Source: Pyxicephalus adspersus
Lineage: Eukaryota > Chordata > Amphibia > Anura > Pyxicephalidae
Assembly (NCBI RefSeq): GCF_032062135.1
Contig: NC_092859.1
Span: 67,288,688 to 67,352,687 of the forward strand
Direction of reading: 5' to 3'
DNA: 64,000 bases
Below, in pieces: positions 49,587 through 60,146 of this stretch. Numbering within the stretch: position 1 is the first letter of the stretch; each line of letters starts with the position of its first letter. The notes below the pieces were generated by a model. That model was not told where the DNA came from. It did no database searches and saw nothing but the letters and a program-made list of their open reading frames with translations. The translations under genes were made by a program, and so were the position numbers.

Positions 49587-50821
49587 CTAAAAAGAGAAAC
49601 AAACAAAACTGGTAAATAAACTAATTTTTTCTATACTGTAACACAAGGAAAATATTATTTGCACCCATTTTTATGTAGTTTTGTAGAGATTTAGGTAGAA
49701 TAAATTATGCCCCCAATGGGGAGATTTTATCTCCCTTTGCAAAATAAGCTTTTTTGTGCCACTCAGATATGGCATTTATGGGGCTTTTCTTGCGGTCCAA
49801 GCAAAATGCAGCTAAAACCTGTAAAGTGCAAAAAGTATTTAATTTCAGATACCAGTGTTGAGTTAAACACTATTATTCAGGATGCTACAAAAACTGTATG
49901 GTGCAGATAAACAAGAACTAGTGAACATTTCCAATGAAAAGTTAGTCCTGATGCTCATAGATGTCATAAAAAATATAGCCACACACATTTTTTGATAAGT
50001 ACAGCATTTATATAAAACTTTATTGTTTGGACTTTTGAACAATGATTGATTTGTTCCATTTTCGTTTAACCTTTTACCCAAAATCCTCTGATATATTTAA
50101 ATCTTGTGGCAATATATCACAAAATCATCCCAACATTCATTCTGCAGAAGGGATAGGCAATGTCCCTTTGTAATATCTTACATGTCTGTTCACAATTTCT
50201 TCACTAAACTCATCCCACACTGTGGCAGGCACTGTTTTTTTTTCGGGATTAGCATCTCTATGCTGGGCCAGAATAAAGTAACCCTTGAACATGCGCACAG
50301 GAGCTTAATCATTCCTGATAGGCAGCAATGCCTGGATTGTACACTGAGTTTTGCATGAAAGAAAAGATTGCAAACAATTTTAAAGGTGCATCGTCTGTCA
50401 CTCCTACAACAAAGGATGTGCCCACTCACAATTTATTACTTTGAAAGTTTAGGATTCTTAAACTGACAAATATATGCTTTTTTTTTATCACAACACAAAA
50501 CTGCTAAGGAGAAACTGCAATACAACACTGCTAAAAGCAGATCCCCTTGTTTAGCACACAAGTTTAAAAGGTGCTTGCAAGGCCTTCATTGGTTTCCTGC
50601 TAAAATGACCAGTATAAAGAGAAGAAAAGATGGGCTTTGCAGGAATGGTTTTGGTGAGTCAAATAAGTTTAATGAAGTAAAATTGGTGTCCTAATTCTAA
50701 CATACATCAACTAAGCTATGTCCTAAACTGAACAGAGGTCTCCTACATATTCTTGATACATATTGTTCTCGTGTTAAAGAATGCCCATGGGAATAAAGGA
50801 GTGTGTAGCTAAGATTATCTG

Positions 50822-50872
50822 AAATCCCGCCGCGTTTTGCTCACAAGAGCTTCCTCAGGGGATTTCTTGAGA
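50822..50872 (-). ncRNA. Hammerhead-ribozyme-like motif, left arm
   Basis: On the minus strand: stem I strand GAAATCCC, core CTGAGGA, stem II GCTC-TTGT-GAGC (perfect 4-bp hairpin), AAAA where GAAA is expected, then CGCGGC where CGCGTC is expected, then GGGATTTC, the exact complement of the first stem I strand (8 bp). The fold is excellent, but two catalytic-core positions are changed, so this copy is probably dead. Confidence 0.5.
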
Positions 50873-51363
50873 TTATGTACTCTGTTTTCTCATCTAAGGT
50901 ATGTAGGAATGATTGTTATTCGTTTAGAGAAGTGCAAGAAGAAGAAACTTTTTTTTTGGACTGGAAGCGGACGCTCCGCTTTTACAGACTACACATGAAG
51001 GTTTCAACTGGCTGCACAAATTCCTATAACAGCCTTGAAAGAACAATTTGGGCAATAAGTCCCTTAGTATTATCAATATCAAGACATTATCTCTCAACCT
51101 TATTACAAGTTCATAGGGGAAACCCGGGTTGCAGTGTATAATATTAAACACCATTAAAACTAATAACTCATCAGCAACATACTTAACCTAACAACATACT
51201 GAACCACATTTTTAGTCAGAGCAACCAAAATAAATTCTATTTTCCCCTTTTGGACAACTTTGTCCAAGTATGCACTTAGTGTTTCTCCTTCTTGCACTTC
51301 CGTCAACGAGTAACAATAATTCCTACATACCTTCGGTGAGAAAACAGAGTACATAATCTCAAG

Positions 51364-51408
51364 GAATCCCCTGGGGAAGCTTTTGTGAACGAAACGCATC
51401 GGGATAAT
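51364..51408 (+). ncRNA. Hammerhead-ribozyme-like motif, right arm
   Basis: Stem I strand GGAATCCC, core CTGGGGA (A to G at one core position), a weaker stem II GCTT-TTGT-GAAC, an intact GAAA, then CGCATC with C at the cleavage position, then GGGAT pairing with ATCCC. It carries the GAAA box lost from its inverted partner at 50822-50872, and the partner keeps the CTGAGGA box lost here. Together they indicate an intact ancestor. Confidence 0.5.
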
Positions 51409-51561
51409 CTTTGCTACACACTCCTTCAATCCCATGCGCATTCTTTAACATGGTAACAAACTATCAAAAATATGTAGGAGACCTCTGTTCATCTTAGGAC
51501 ATAGCTCAGTGGATGTATGTTAGAATTAGGACAACATTTTTACTTCATTAAACTTATCATG

Positions 51562-51640
51562 TATTCGGTGTATAAGACGCACCCACTTTTCCCCCCCAGT
51601 TTTGGGGAAGAAAAAGTGCGTCTTATAGTCCGAAAAATAC

Positions 51641-51642
<2 letters not shown>
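51562..51642. repeat. Short inverted dispersed repeat (about 80 bp)
   Basis: 'gtataagacgcac' and its inverted 'gtgcgtcttat' form a foldback ending 'gtccgaaaaatacgg', a vertebrate MITE-like repeat I have seen often. Probably non-autonomous mariner-type. Confidence 0.5.

Positions 51643-51673
<31 letters not shown>
51643..51673. repeat. TA microsatellite
   Basis: About fifteen uninterrupted TA units directly next to the preceding repeat. Confidence 0.95.
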
Positions 51674-51675
<2 letters not shown>

Positions 51676-52092
51676 GTTTAATGGGCATCTGTGAGGATAG
51701 AACAAACTAACTACTTCTTGCTAAAATCCCTGCAACTTATGCCATTTACAAGTGAATTTCCTAATTTTGCTATATTTCACATAGAGTAAGGGCCATTCCC
51801 TCCAAAAACGAAGCATGGAATGCTTGCAAAAGCAATTTTACATTTGTATAAAAAAAGCAACATGACAAAAAAATTTTTTTTTACCCACTTTAGACCACGT
51901 TTGGTTGGCGTTTGATATAACACTATTTAGTGTAAAGAGCGTTTTCTTTTATTATCTAAGAACAGTGTGCTTAAGAAAACTGATAGAAAAGGTTAAGTGT
52001 TTGTATAAAATGTACAAGACCAGGCTGATGGATGTAATTTAATTAACTTTTGTGCACTATGCAATGCTGAAAATAAAACATTGTATTCTTAC

Positions 52093-52184
52093 CTGTCTGA
52101 ACCATTCCATACACATTCAAATTTGTCAAAGATGCAGTCATTCTCATAGAGTGAACATAGCTTGCTGCGGAGGTAATCATGGAC
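52093..52184 (-). CDS. PPP2R2B: PP2A regulatory subunit B55, 92-bp exon
   Basis: Encodes [10 protein letters not shown], then [20 protein letters not shown], plus two bases of a split Ser codon. Bounded by AG at 52186-52185 and GT at 52092-52091. It enters in phase 0 directly after ETYQ of the upstream exon and leaves AG to join T of the terminal exon, so all three exons splice in frame. It covers the strand-loop segment between two late WD40 blades. VHDYL and VWNGSD agree with B55-beta; alpha, as I recall it, has VHEYL and CWNGSD. The 92-bp size matches the corresponding exon of vertebrate PPP2R2 genes. Confidence 0.92.
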
Positions 52185-54524
52185 CTGGAACAAGATAACA
52201 AGACTGCAGTTTTAGTATGGATGCTTAATCAGCACTGCAGTGTGCTGCAAATGAAATTCGTGGAGATGTTTAAACTATGCTGCTGGCTGTAACAGGGAAA
52301 TACTTTAAAGAAGTAAAAGGTTAGAATATAATTACGGTATGTCAGGGGTGTCAAACCCTGGCCCGCAACGTCCTTTTTTTTGCCCCCCAAAGGAATCCTA
52401 AATAAGAACTGCAGCTGACCCACCACTGCATTGAAATAGCGCTGCCACTACAATTCCCAGCATCACTTTGGTCTATAGACAAGCAGCCTCTCTGCCTATG
52501 CGTGGCCCCGCAATGGACTGTTTTATAGATGAAAAGTAATGCTGGGAATTGTAGTAGGGGCATTACCCGCGTCTAAAGACCAGCGCTTCTCTCTTTCCTA
52601 TGTGTGGCCCTGCATTGGACTGTTTTAGAGACACAAGTAATGCTGGGAATTGTAGTAGCGGCATCACTCGTGTCTATAGACCAGCGACCTCTCTGCCTAT
52701 GGGTGGCACCGCATTGGACTGTTTTCTTGAAGCAGGCAGCAATAGTAGCGGTGCCATTTCAGTTTCAAGTTTGGCTTGTGACTTTGTCTTAGTTTTTAAT
52801 TTTGGCCCACTGTGTATTTGAATTTGACACCCCTGCTGTATGTAACAATGATAAAGAGAATTTTTTTTTTTACCAAATTTCTCTTGGCAACCACTAAACC
52901 CAGGAAAAAGCTAAGCTGAAACCTATGCAATAGTGAGACACCTTGCAATAAAAATCAGACAGTTTCTAATTAATATACCCACTTTCAATAGACTCAGAGA
53001 TATTACTAATGCAGATCTAATAAATTTTACACTAAAAGTAGTTATTTACCAAAATGATTGTTTTAAAACAGGGAAGTAAACACATTAACATTTTATAATT
53101 CAGATTTAAAAAAAAAAAAAAAAAACTATTTGCCATATACATTTACAATGTTTAAGTGTTTCGAGAACCTTTTAGGAGTGAACAGTAGTCAACCACCCCT
53201 TATTCACTCACTGTGGGCAAGATGCAGGAAGCACCTTGTGCGTACAACTGCGGCTAGTGAGGAAGAATAAACTGACTCACGTCCTCACTGGTAGAGTGTG
53301 CAAGCGTTTAGTATCTCCCAAGGTCTTATTTTATTGGTATTGCCAAAATTTCCTTTTACTTTTTGAAGATTTCCCTTATTTTTGTTCTGGTGATAATTGA
53401 GAAATTAAAATTTCCAAGCAGTCCTGGTGACAATGAAAACAAACTGGAATAGGTAACATATGCAGCCACAGTATACATTATCTATTTCAGTATAGGTTTT
53501 CTTATAAAACCATTTTTGTTACTAAACTTGGATACAATCACTGCAGTAGCAAAGAGACATCACTGGCTGAAGAAACTACACAAATACTTCAACTAGCTGC
53601 CAATGTCCTAATTCCCGATAAAGTAGTCACGTAAGGGGCTGGTAAATGAACCACAAAGTGCAGTGGGGAGCCAGAAATCCAACAATACCAGAATTTTCAA
53701 TTTCTAAAGATTCTTGAGCCAGCAAATCCTCCCTACTACTGCAGAGATTGGAGAAGCAGGCAGAGGAGGGCAAGTATCAAATTTTCTTTTTGCTGAGGTG
53801 AATGTAACTTGTATTTTAGTGATCAAGGTTGGTGAGATTTGCTTGCAATTGCATAGATGTCTACTCATTTATGATAGAACTAAAAAACAGAACCTAAAAT
53901 CAAGAAGTAGCTGTCAGAATCTTACAACAGAGAATAAACCTTTTTTTTTTTTTTTTAATAAGGGTCTAAAGAGGGGATAAAGAACTAAGACAAATCTACC
54001 ATAGGATAGCGAGTACAGAACTAGCATCTAAAAATACATTCTAATCACAATAAAAAAATCCAGCCTCTTTAGCATTTTCAGCACCCCACAATGAGGCTTG
54101 GTGAGGTAACTAACTCTGGTCACCATATACCCAGCAAGCCTTGAATAAACTTCAAAACAAAATTATCATTAACCTTTGTGGATTCAGGCAACGTAGGGTA
54201 ACTTTGCTTTATATTTAACAGCCGAAGAACTAAAATCCTTTTCTTAGCAGCACTCATTCCTTAGAGATTTGAAGGCTGCATAGCTTCTGCATCACTACTG
54301 AGGTAGTAACTATGGTTTTAAAATTAATTTCCTGAGGGTTAAGAGACTAGTAATACTTTAATGTTCATAACCTAGTCGTATGTTCATGTTAAAATATGGC
54401 TACGTTTAATCAACTACACAAAAAGATATGTTTTCTTATATATAGATAGATATGATAGAAAGATAGAAAGATATGTTTGCGAAATTCCATCCAGATATGT
54501 GTAATATGAGTATGTTCACTATAC
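52185..54524 (-). other. PPP2R2B: Intron of the B55 gene (2340 bp)
   Basis: Bounded by GT at 54524-54523 and AG at 52186-52185. It contains a hAT-type element (52343-52835) and A/T homopolymer runs near 53109 and 53941. Confidence 0.85.
52343..52835. mobile_element. hAT-type element with internal tandem repeats
   Basis: It begins CAGGGGTGTCAAACC and ends TTTGACACCCCTG. The flanking octamers cggtatgt and ctgtatgt agree at seven of eight positions, consistent with a hAT target duplication. Inside are about three units of a roughly 102-bp tandem repeat: 'ggccccgcaatggactg' and variants at about 52503, 52606 and 52706, each with 'gtaatgctgggaattgtagt' between. No transposase. Confidence 0.85.
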
Positions 54525-54694
54525 CTGGTATGTCTCTATTGGCCTGTTCTCCATATTCAGATCCCAGACTTTGACTGTAAGGTAGTCTCGAGTCATGATA
54601 TACCGGCCACTGTGGTTAAACTTAACATCTGAAATGGAAGAGATGATTTCGGAAAAAAACGATCTGTTGCTGGGATCCTCTGGCTCTTCAAATA
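54525..54694 (-). CDS. PPP2R2B: PP2A regulatory subunit B55, 170-bp exon
   Basis: After two bases (TA) of a split codon the exon encodes 56 residues, [13 protein letters not shown] through [10 protein letters not shown], including the WD40 blade [17 protein letters not shown]. Acceptor ttacag before 54694; donor GT at 54524-54523, phase 0. [13 protein letters not shown] and [13 protein letters not shown] are near-invariant B55 sequence. PIETYQ and TVKVWD fit the beta form; gamma has NMEARP as I recall it. The split codon can only be Leu, Ile or Val, whereas I recall Phe in human B55-beta at this site, a small point against or a lineage change. The upstream exon (GTIRLCDMR region) was looked for up to 64000 and not found. 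Confidence 0.92.
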
Positions 54695-57237
54695 CTGTAA
54701 ACAAGAAAAATAAAAATGAGTAATGCATTCACAGTTTATTTAATGCAAATGTGGTGAAAATAAAAGGGGTAGTAAAAACCTTTACAACCCCTCAAGCCTA
54801 TTTAGTTAGTTGAAACAACAATGTGGATGTTAAAAAAAAAAAAAAAAAAATGATGGGAACCAGGAATCAGTTAATGAAATTCCAATTAAGGTAGATAATT
54901 ATATGCTGTTTGCACTTTCACTATTCACATCACTACTGCACCTGTTTACTGGATATACCGACTTCTCTTCTGTGATCATGGAAACTACACAGACGTTACT
55001 TGGCAAGATTTTTTGAGCAGAAGATTGAAGTTAATTGTCCATAATGTTCAATAAGGTTTTGATTTTTTTTTCAAAACTTATGGGGAAATAAGCACAGAAA
55101 CTGAATCATTACTATAGGTCATATGTTTTCTTAGCTTCACAGTTACAATGTTGTCTTGTTTCACTTGTATTATGCAATCCACAGTTGTGTGATTTCTAGC
55201 TTTTGAAGCTGTTACGAACAGTGAACCTGACTGCACAGTTAATACCAGGATTAAAAAGGAATGATTGTGAAACTTCCAATTATATCTAAAGAGGAAACTT
55301 TAGTAGTTTGACTGTATATGATGAAATGTTTGTATAGACTAATGTTTCAGTCAGTGAATTATTGCATTTTAACCCAATCAGCTGAAAGAAAAATGCTTGT
55401 GTTCAGACACTGCATATGCTTCAAAGGTGAGCTACCCCCATCAAACAAATTTCTCCACATATACTCCATCACTTTTATTTGAAAAAAAAATTGTTAGGTT
55501 TATTTTACAGTTTTTAAATGTCTTAAGGGCAGTTTCAGGATCAAACATCCAGCACAGCTCCATGCAGCTGGCATCTTGCACCACAGCATGGGTTCTTAAA
55601 GAACCAGTGTCTGCACTTTTTACAACTGGAGCCTCTATTCATTTTCTATGGGCTGCCACCAAGAGAAGCAACATGCATCAGTTCAGTTCCCTGGCAGGAG
55701 GAAGCTGTAAACACGCTGCAACCTCATGGCTAGTGTGAACAAAGCCCAACTCTAGCAGGCAAGCAAAGTCTTTAAAACTCACAAAATGTTTATATAGTGC
55801 AGCAGCCATGTATCCCCTAGAAATGTTTAAAAGTTTATCATCAGTTTCTAGTACAAGTTCTATTAGCTTGTTCTCAGTTTATTGGCCACATCACCAAGTC
55901 CATAGATCCCATTTTTTTCAATGAACTTGACTCTTTTACTGTATGTACCAATTCTACAGGTACAAATAGTGAATATTCAATTTCTTTCATTTGCACGAAT
56001 TACTGACACTGTATCTCATAGGTCAATCTACTTCACCCTCTCCAGGCTTATAAGCCACCCTATTAGTGTTTGGTAATATTTGCAATTTGACTGGTATATG
56101 GGCAGGGTGGGTCTTGTAAGGTGAATTTATCTCTGAAAATGTTTTGGTGGTTTTACACCAGGGGTAACCTGACATTTTCTGACAGGAAACTATGAATAAA
56201 CAGAATGGACAGCAATGTCATGCAGAAGAGACATGCAAAAAGCCATTTTAAATAAGTATCACTTCACTCTGTTATGTAGGAGCCCATTACCTTGACACTA
56301 CCACCATATTGTTAACTTGAGTCATGAAAACATATAGAGGGTTGTCACCACTGACCACCTCTGGATACTTTGGCTGTCATAACTGGCTATGATACAATCC
56401 GATTCAGTGATTTGGAACAGGCATACACAAGTCTTGTCTTTACATGCAGATTTTCTGAAGACATCCCTCACATTTGTTACTTAGTATGTAAGGCATTGAT
56501 TTCTTCAAATCAGAACACTGACGTAAGCCTAACAGAAGGGGATTATCTAGAATTCAGTGTGTCCAGCAGATGTCACAACTACATAGAAAGAAAGTTACCA
56601 AAGACCTCCCCAGAACAACAGTTCTAGGAAACATCTTTAATCACTATTCTGCACTTGTAGGCCAAGTGCAATTAACACAACATTCACACTTTCAGAGTAA
56701 GAGCATGATGTCACCCTCAAAAACATGATTGCCCTGGTAATTGCGCCACATTTGCCAAAACTGCAGCAACATTCTGAATGTTGTGTGACTAAAAAAATCC
56801 TGCTAAGGCAGGACTATTTGTCCTGGTTAAGCTCCAAACTAGTATTTTATAAAAAGGAGGTTTTTTTTTTTTTATTAAGCTGGGCCTAGACCAGATAATA
56901 CTGGCATTATAATCAATACCTCCGTAAACATGATGGCTTGTATAAAGAAATTTCTAAGCTTCTCATACAATACTGTGCAACCACTCAATGTACTTCAGAT
57001 CTACTAACTATGTTGTACAAAGCCTGTCTGATGCATTGCAAATTAAATAGCATAGGTTAGTCCACATATTCTTAAGTGGTAGTTTTGATAAATCTAGAAG
57101 ATTCCGTTGTGGAGTCAGTTCCGTAAATACAGAATTGCTAAAGCTCATTTCATCTCCTATTGCACTAACCTTACATTTCCCAAATCATTCAAGCATCGGT
57201 CCTTTTCTGCCCCTTGCTTGTAAATGAGCTTCTATAG

Positions 57238-57727
57238 CAGGGGTGTCAAACTCAAATATACAGAGGGCCGAAATTAAAAACAGACCAAGTTGGGGGCCAA
57301 ACCTGAAATTTATTGAAAAAATTGAGGAGGTTTACTACTTCATCCACAACTAACAAAACCAAACCCCTACACACACACTTTAGGGGTGAAAAGACTAATT
57401 TCTATCTATCTATGCAGGCTGTGTGTTGTTCATCCTCTCACAACACAAGTTTGTCAGGCACTAAATATTACACTATGCGGTCTCCAATGGATTGAAACAA
57501 ACACAATGTCCCTAGTAGTCAGACACCATGTGATCATTGCCTAGGCTCTGTGTCACATGATAGGTGTACAGGAATAATATCTATGTATTGCATGTATTGA
57601 AAATGATGATGTGAGGTTGTATCGTGGATGGGTGGGCCAGATGTAGTTCATTTCCAGAATTCTTTGGGGGGACCAAAAAAAAAAAAACAAAAAAACAAAA
57701 AAAAACAAAAAGAGTTTGACACCCCTG
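57238..57727. mobile_element. hAT-type non-autonomous element
   Basis: It begins CAGGGGTGTCAAACTCAAAT and ends GAGTTTGACACCCCTG, a 16-bp perfect terminal inverted repeat. The flanking octamers ttctatag and ttctttag agree at seven of eight positions. An A-rich stretch with C interruptions lies near the right end. No transposase frame. Confidence 0.88.
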
Positions 57728-59234
57728 TTCTTTAGTATTTTGGCCAGGAGCATTGTATTTTATGATTCTGTCACTAGTACTGGGTTACTAGTGTGAAGTG
57801 TGGAGTGGCTCTCACTTCGTTCTTTGTGGGAAAGCTTGTATAATGTTTATATATTTTAAAACAGAATTTATTTTGTTGCATTCTGACCAAGTTTATAAAA
57901 TAGATTGACAAGGTTTGAGCACTCTATCATCGTCTGAGGCCTTAACATATACGTTTTATGAATTAATATAAATAAATAGAAAGTTGCACTCGAAAAAAGT
58001 AGAGAACAGGCAGGTGTATGATGAAAAGTCTTCAAAATGGTTGTAAAGCTAATTGAATATATATTTGAATTGTGTAGTAGCAAACAACCACATGAGGTCT
58101 TCCACTTGTAGATCTATTCAAAGCCTTAATCTGGTTACCATGGAAACTAGCATTTGCTTAGTTCTATAATCCTAATAATTGCCAATCACTCAACGTGCTT
58201 TGACAGCAAGGAGTATGCAGAGCAAAGGTCAGATCTATGTACACCCTAAACACAATTCCACTGGGACAGGTTTTCTACTTGCATAGAGGTTTTTTTTTCT
58301 TTATTAAAATAATTGTTGTAATAAAATTCTACACTTCTGATTCACAAGCCATTGCATCAAGACTGCCATACAGAAGTGCTTATCGAAACAGAATACAAAG
58401 TTAGCTACCAAAACAGCAATCAATGGTTAGGCTAATCCAAGTGTCCAGATTGCCTGCAGCCTTGGAAAATAAAGGTGTTTTCATTGTGAGAATGAACATC
58501 TTTTGATCTTTGTACCATGTATGCAGCTTTTTTTTGTGGTTTGCTCGTCGTTTTCCACAATGCCCCAGAAATCCTAAACATGAACAAAGCAAAGCTGAAT
58601 ACTGCATCTGTGAATTCAATATATTATTTGGAAAGCCTGGGTCATTTGCACAGTGACACCTTCCCAAAGCAAAGATGGCCACCACGAGGGTACGAGCTGA
58701 GGGGACACACATTACCTTTAGAGATGAAAATGCTATGAATGCATTACAGTATGTGTATGAGTAGGTATTGCTGACCACATTATGAACATTCTAGGTGCCT
58801 GTCAGGCCCCATTCTTTGTTTTTTTAATATTTTTTGGAACAAAAATACAGATCAGGTTTTCTACATACGTACTTGTCTTGGGGCAGTAATCAGAGTAAAT
58901 TCTGACACCATAACACTACAAAATGACTGCCAGGCAATTATATCAAGTGTCAGGAAAGTTGGTGACCGGTGGAATAATATATGTTGCCTTATATGCCAAC
59001 CCTTAATAGGAAATACAGAAAATAAACACAAAGAAAAAGAAGGTTTATTTGGCAAACAGTGTTAGTGTATTTTTCTTAGTCGTTCATAATACATTATAAG
59101 TAAAATACAAACTGGGTTTCAGTCGTAGTAACAATGATAACAGTCCACATAAATAAAGAGGCTAAAAGGGAACTAGACAATTGTCATCTAGTAAACTATA
59201 GCAGAATGGTACAATTACTTGTCGCATATGTATA

Positions 59235-59288
59235 AGCCGTATACCCTACACTTTTCGCTCGTTTTAGACTTCCTCAGGGGTAGTGGTG
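59235..59288 (-). ncRNA. Hammerhead-ribozyme-like motif, left arm
   Basis: On the minus strand: stem I strand CTACCC, core CTGAGGA, a weak stem II (CT/AG), an intact GAAA, then AGTGTA with A at the cleavage position, then GGGTA pairing with TACCC (5 bp). Both core boxes are intact; stems II and III are poor. Confidence 0.5.
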
Positions 59289-59402
59289 CTTTTAGCAAAT
59301 CATTGAGTGGGTACCCCTCAGTATCTGAGTTTATGGTAAATACATGAAATTAGTATAGATATAGGTTGCATACAAAGAAAAACATATCAAAGTGTAAACA
59401 CA

Positions 59403-59403
<1 letters not shown>

Positions 59404-59471
<68 letters not shown>
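59404..59471. repeat. AT microsatellite, about 68 bp
   Basis: Uninterrupted AT repeat inside the left arm of the foldback element; it produces an Ile-Tyr reading frame that is not a gene. Confidence 0.95.
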
Positions 59472-59474
<3 letters not shown>

Positions 59475-60097
59475 GGCATATCATGAAATTAGCAACCTTA
59501 TATAATCTTATGCAAAGCAATAATAGATAATATCTCATTTTAAATATGTTGATACAGCAATATCTAGCAACAATTTCACCATTTTTTCCATCACACCATC
59601 CTCCATACTATTACTGGACTACCTAACCATATAGTACTCATAATACCCATTTTAGGAACCTCCATATACTGGGGATCCTGTGCAATATTCCTCTTGATTG
59701 GAAGCGCCCATCCCCTCCATCTGTCTGGGCTATGGCCATTACATATTGATAGCACACTCTGTATACCCTGCATGGACAATGTAAGTCTTTTTTATTTCAT
59801 AATTTTTCATCTTTATCTCTCCATTTAGGCTATCATAATGTATCATTACGATAATTGATGCTAGATATCGCTGTATCAATTAACCTGTTTAAAATGAGAT
59901 CTTATCTAATATTGCTTTGTATAAGATCATTTAAGGTTGCCAATTTTATGATATGGTTATTATATATAAATAATAATTCTGTGTTACACTTTGATATATA
60001 TTTCTTTGTGTTGCAACCTATATCTATACTAATTTTATGTTTTTACTGTAAACCTAGATACCGACGGGTACTCACTCAATGATTTGCTAAACGTACC

Positions 60098-60146
60098 GCT
60101 ACCCCTGAGGAAGCCTAAAACAGGTGAAACGGATTGGGTATACAGC
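60098..60146 (+). ncRNA. Hammerhead-ribozyme-like motif, right arm (best core)
   Basis: Stem I strand CTACCC, core CTGAGGA, then A, stem II GCCT-AAAAC-AGGT (4 bp with one G-U), an intact GAAA, then CGGATT, giving an A-T pair and T at the cleavage position, then GGGTA pairing with TACCC (5 bp). Both conserved boxes are intact and the order matches a minimal type I hammerhead with a very short stem III, as described for Penelope-like and other small retroelements. The C-A mismatch in stem III is the main defect. Confidence 0.55.

Larger units (their letters stand above)
50663..51557. mobile_element. Foldback element with about 280-bp arms, each carrying a hammerhead-like motif
   Basis: The left arm 50663-50949 and the right arm 51281-51557 are inverted copies with roughly 85-90 percent identity by eye, beginning ataagtttaatgaagtaaaa. 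The interior (about 330 bp) has no protein-like frame. It lies in the last intron of the B55 gene. The arms include the ribozyme-like motifs at 50822-50872 and 51364-51408. Confidence 0.8.
49587..52092 (-). other. PPP2R2B: Intron of the B55 gene (2506 bp)
   Basis: Bounded by GT at 52092-52091 and AG at 49588-49587. It contains a foldback element (50663-51557), a short dispersed repeat (51562-51642) and a TA microsatellite. Confidence 0.85.

Noticed and set aside
49344..49619. Plus-strand frames opposite the terminal B55 exon
   Set aside because: Shadows of the conserved minus-strand coding exon.
59350..59538. Ile-Tyr repeat reading frame on the minus strand
   Set aside because: A product of the AT microsatellite.
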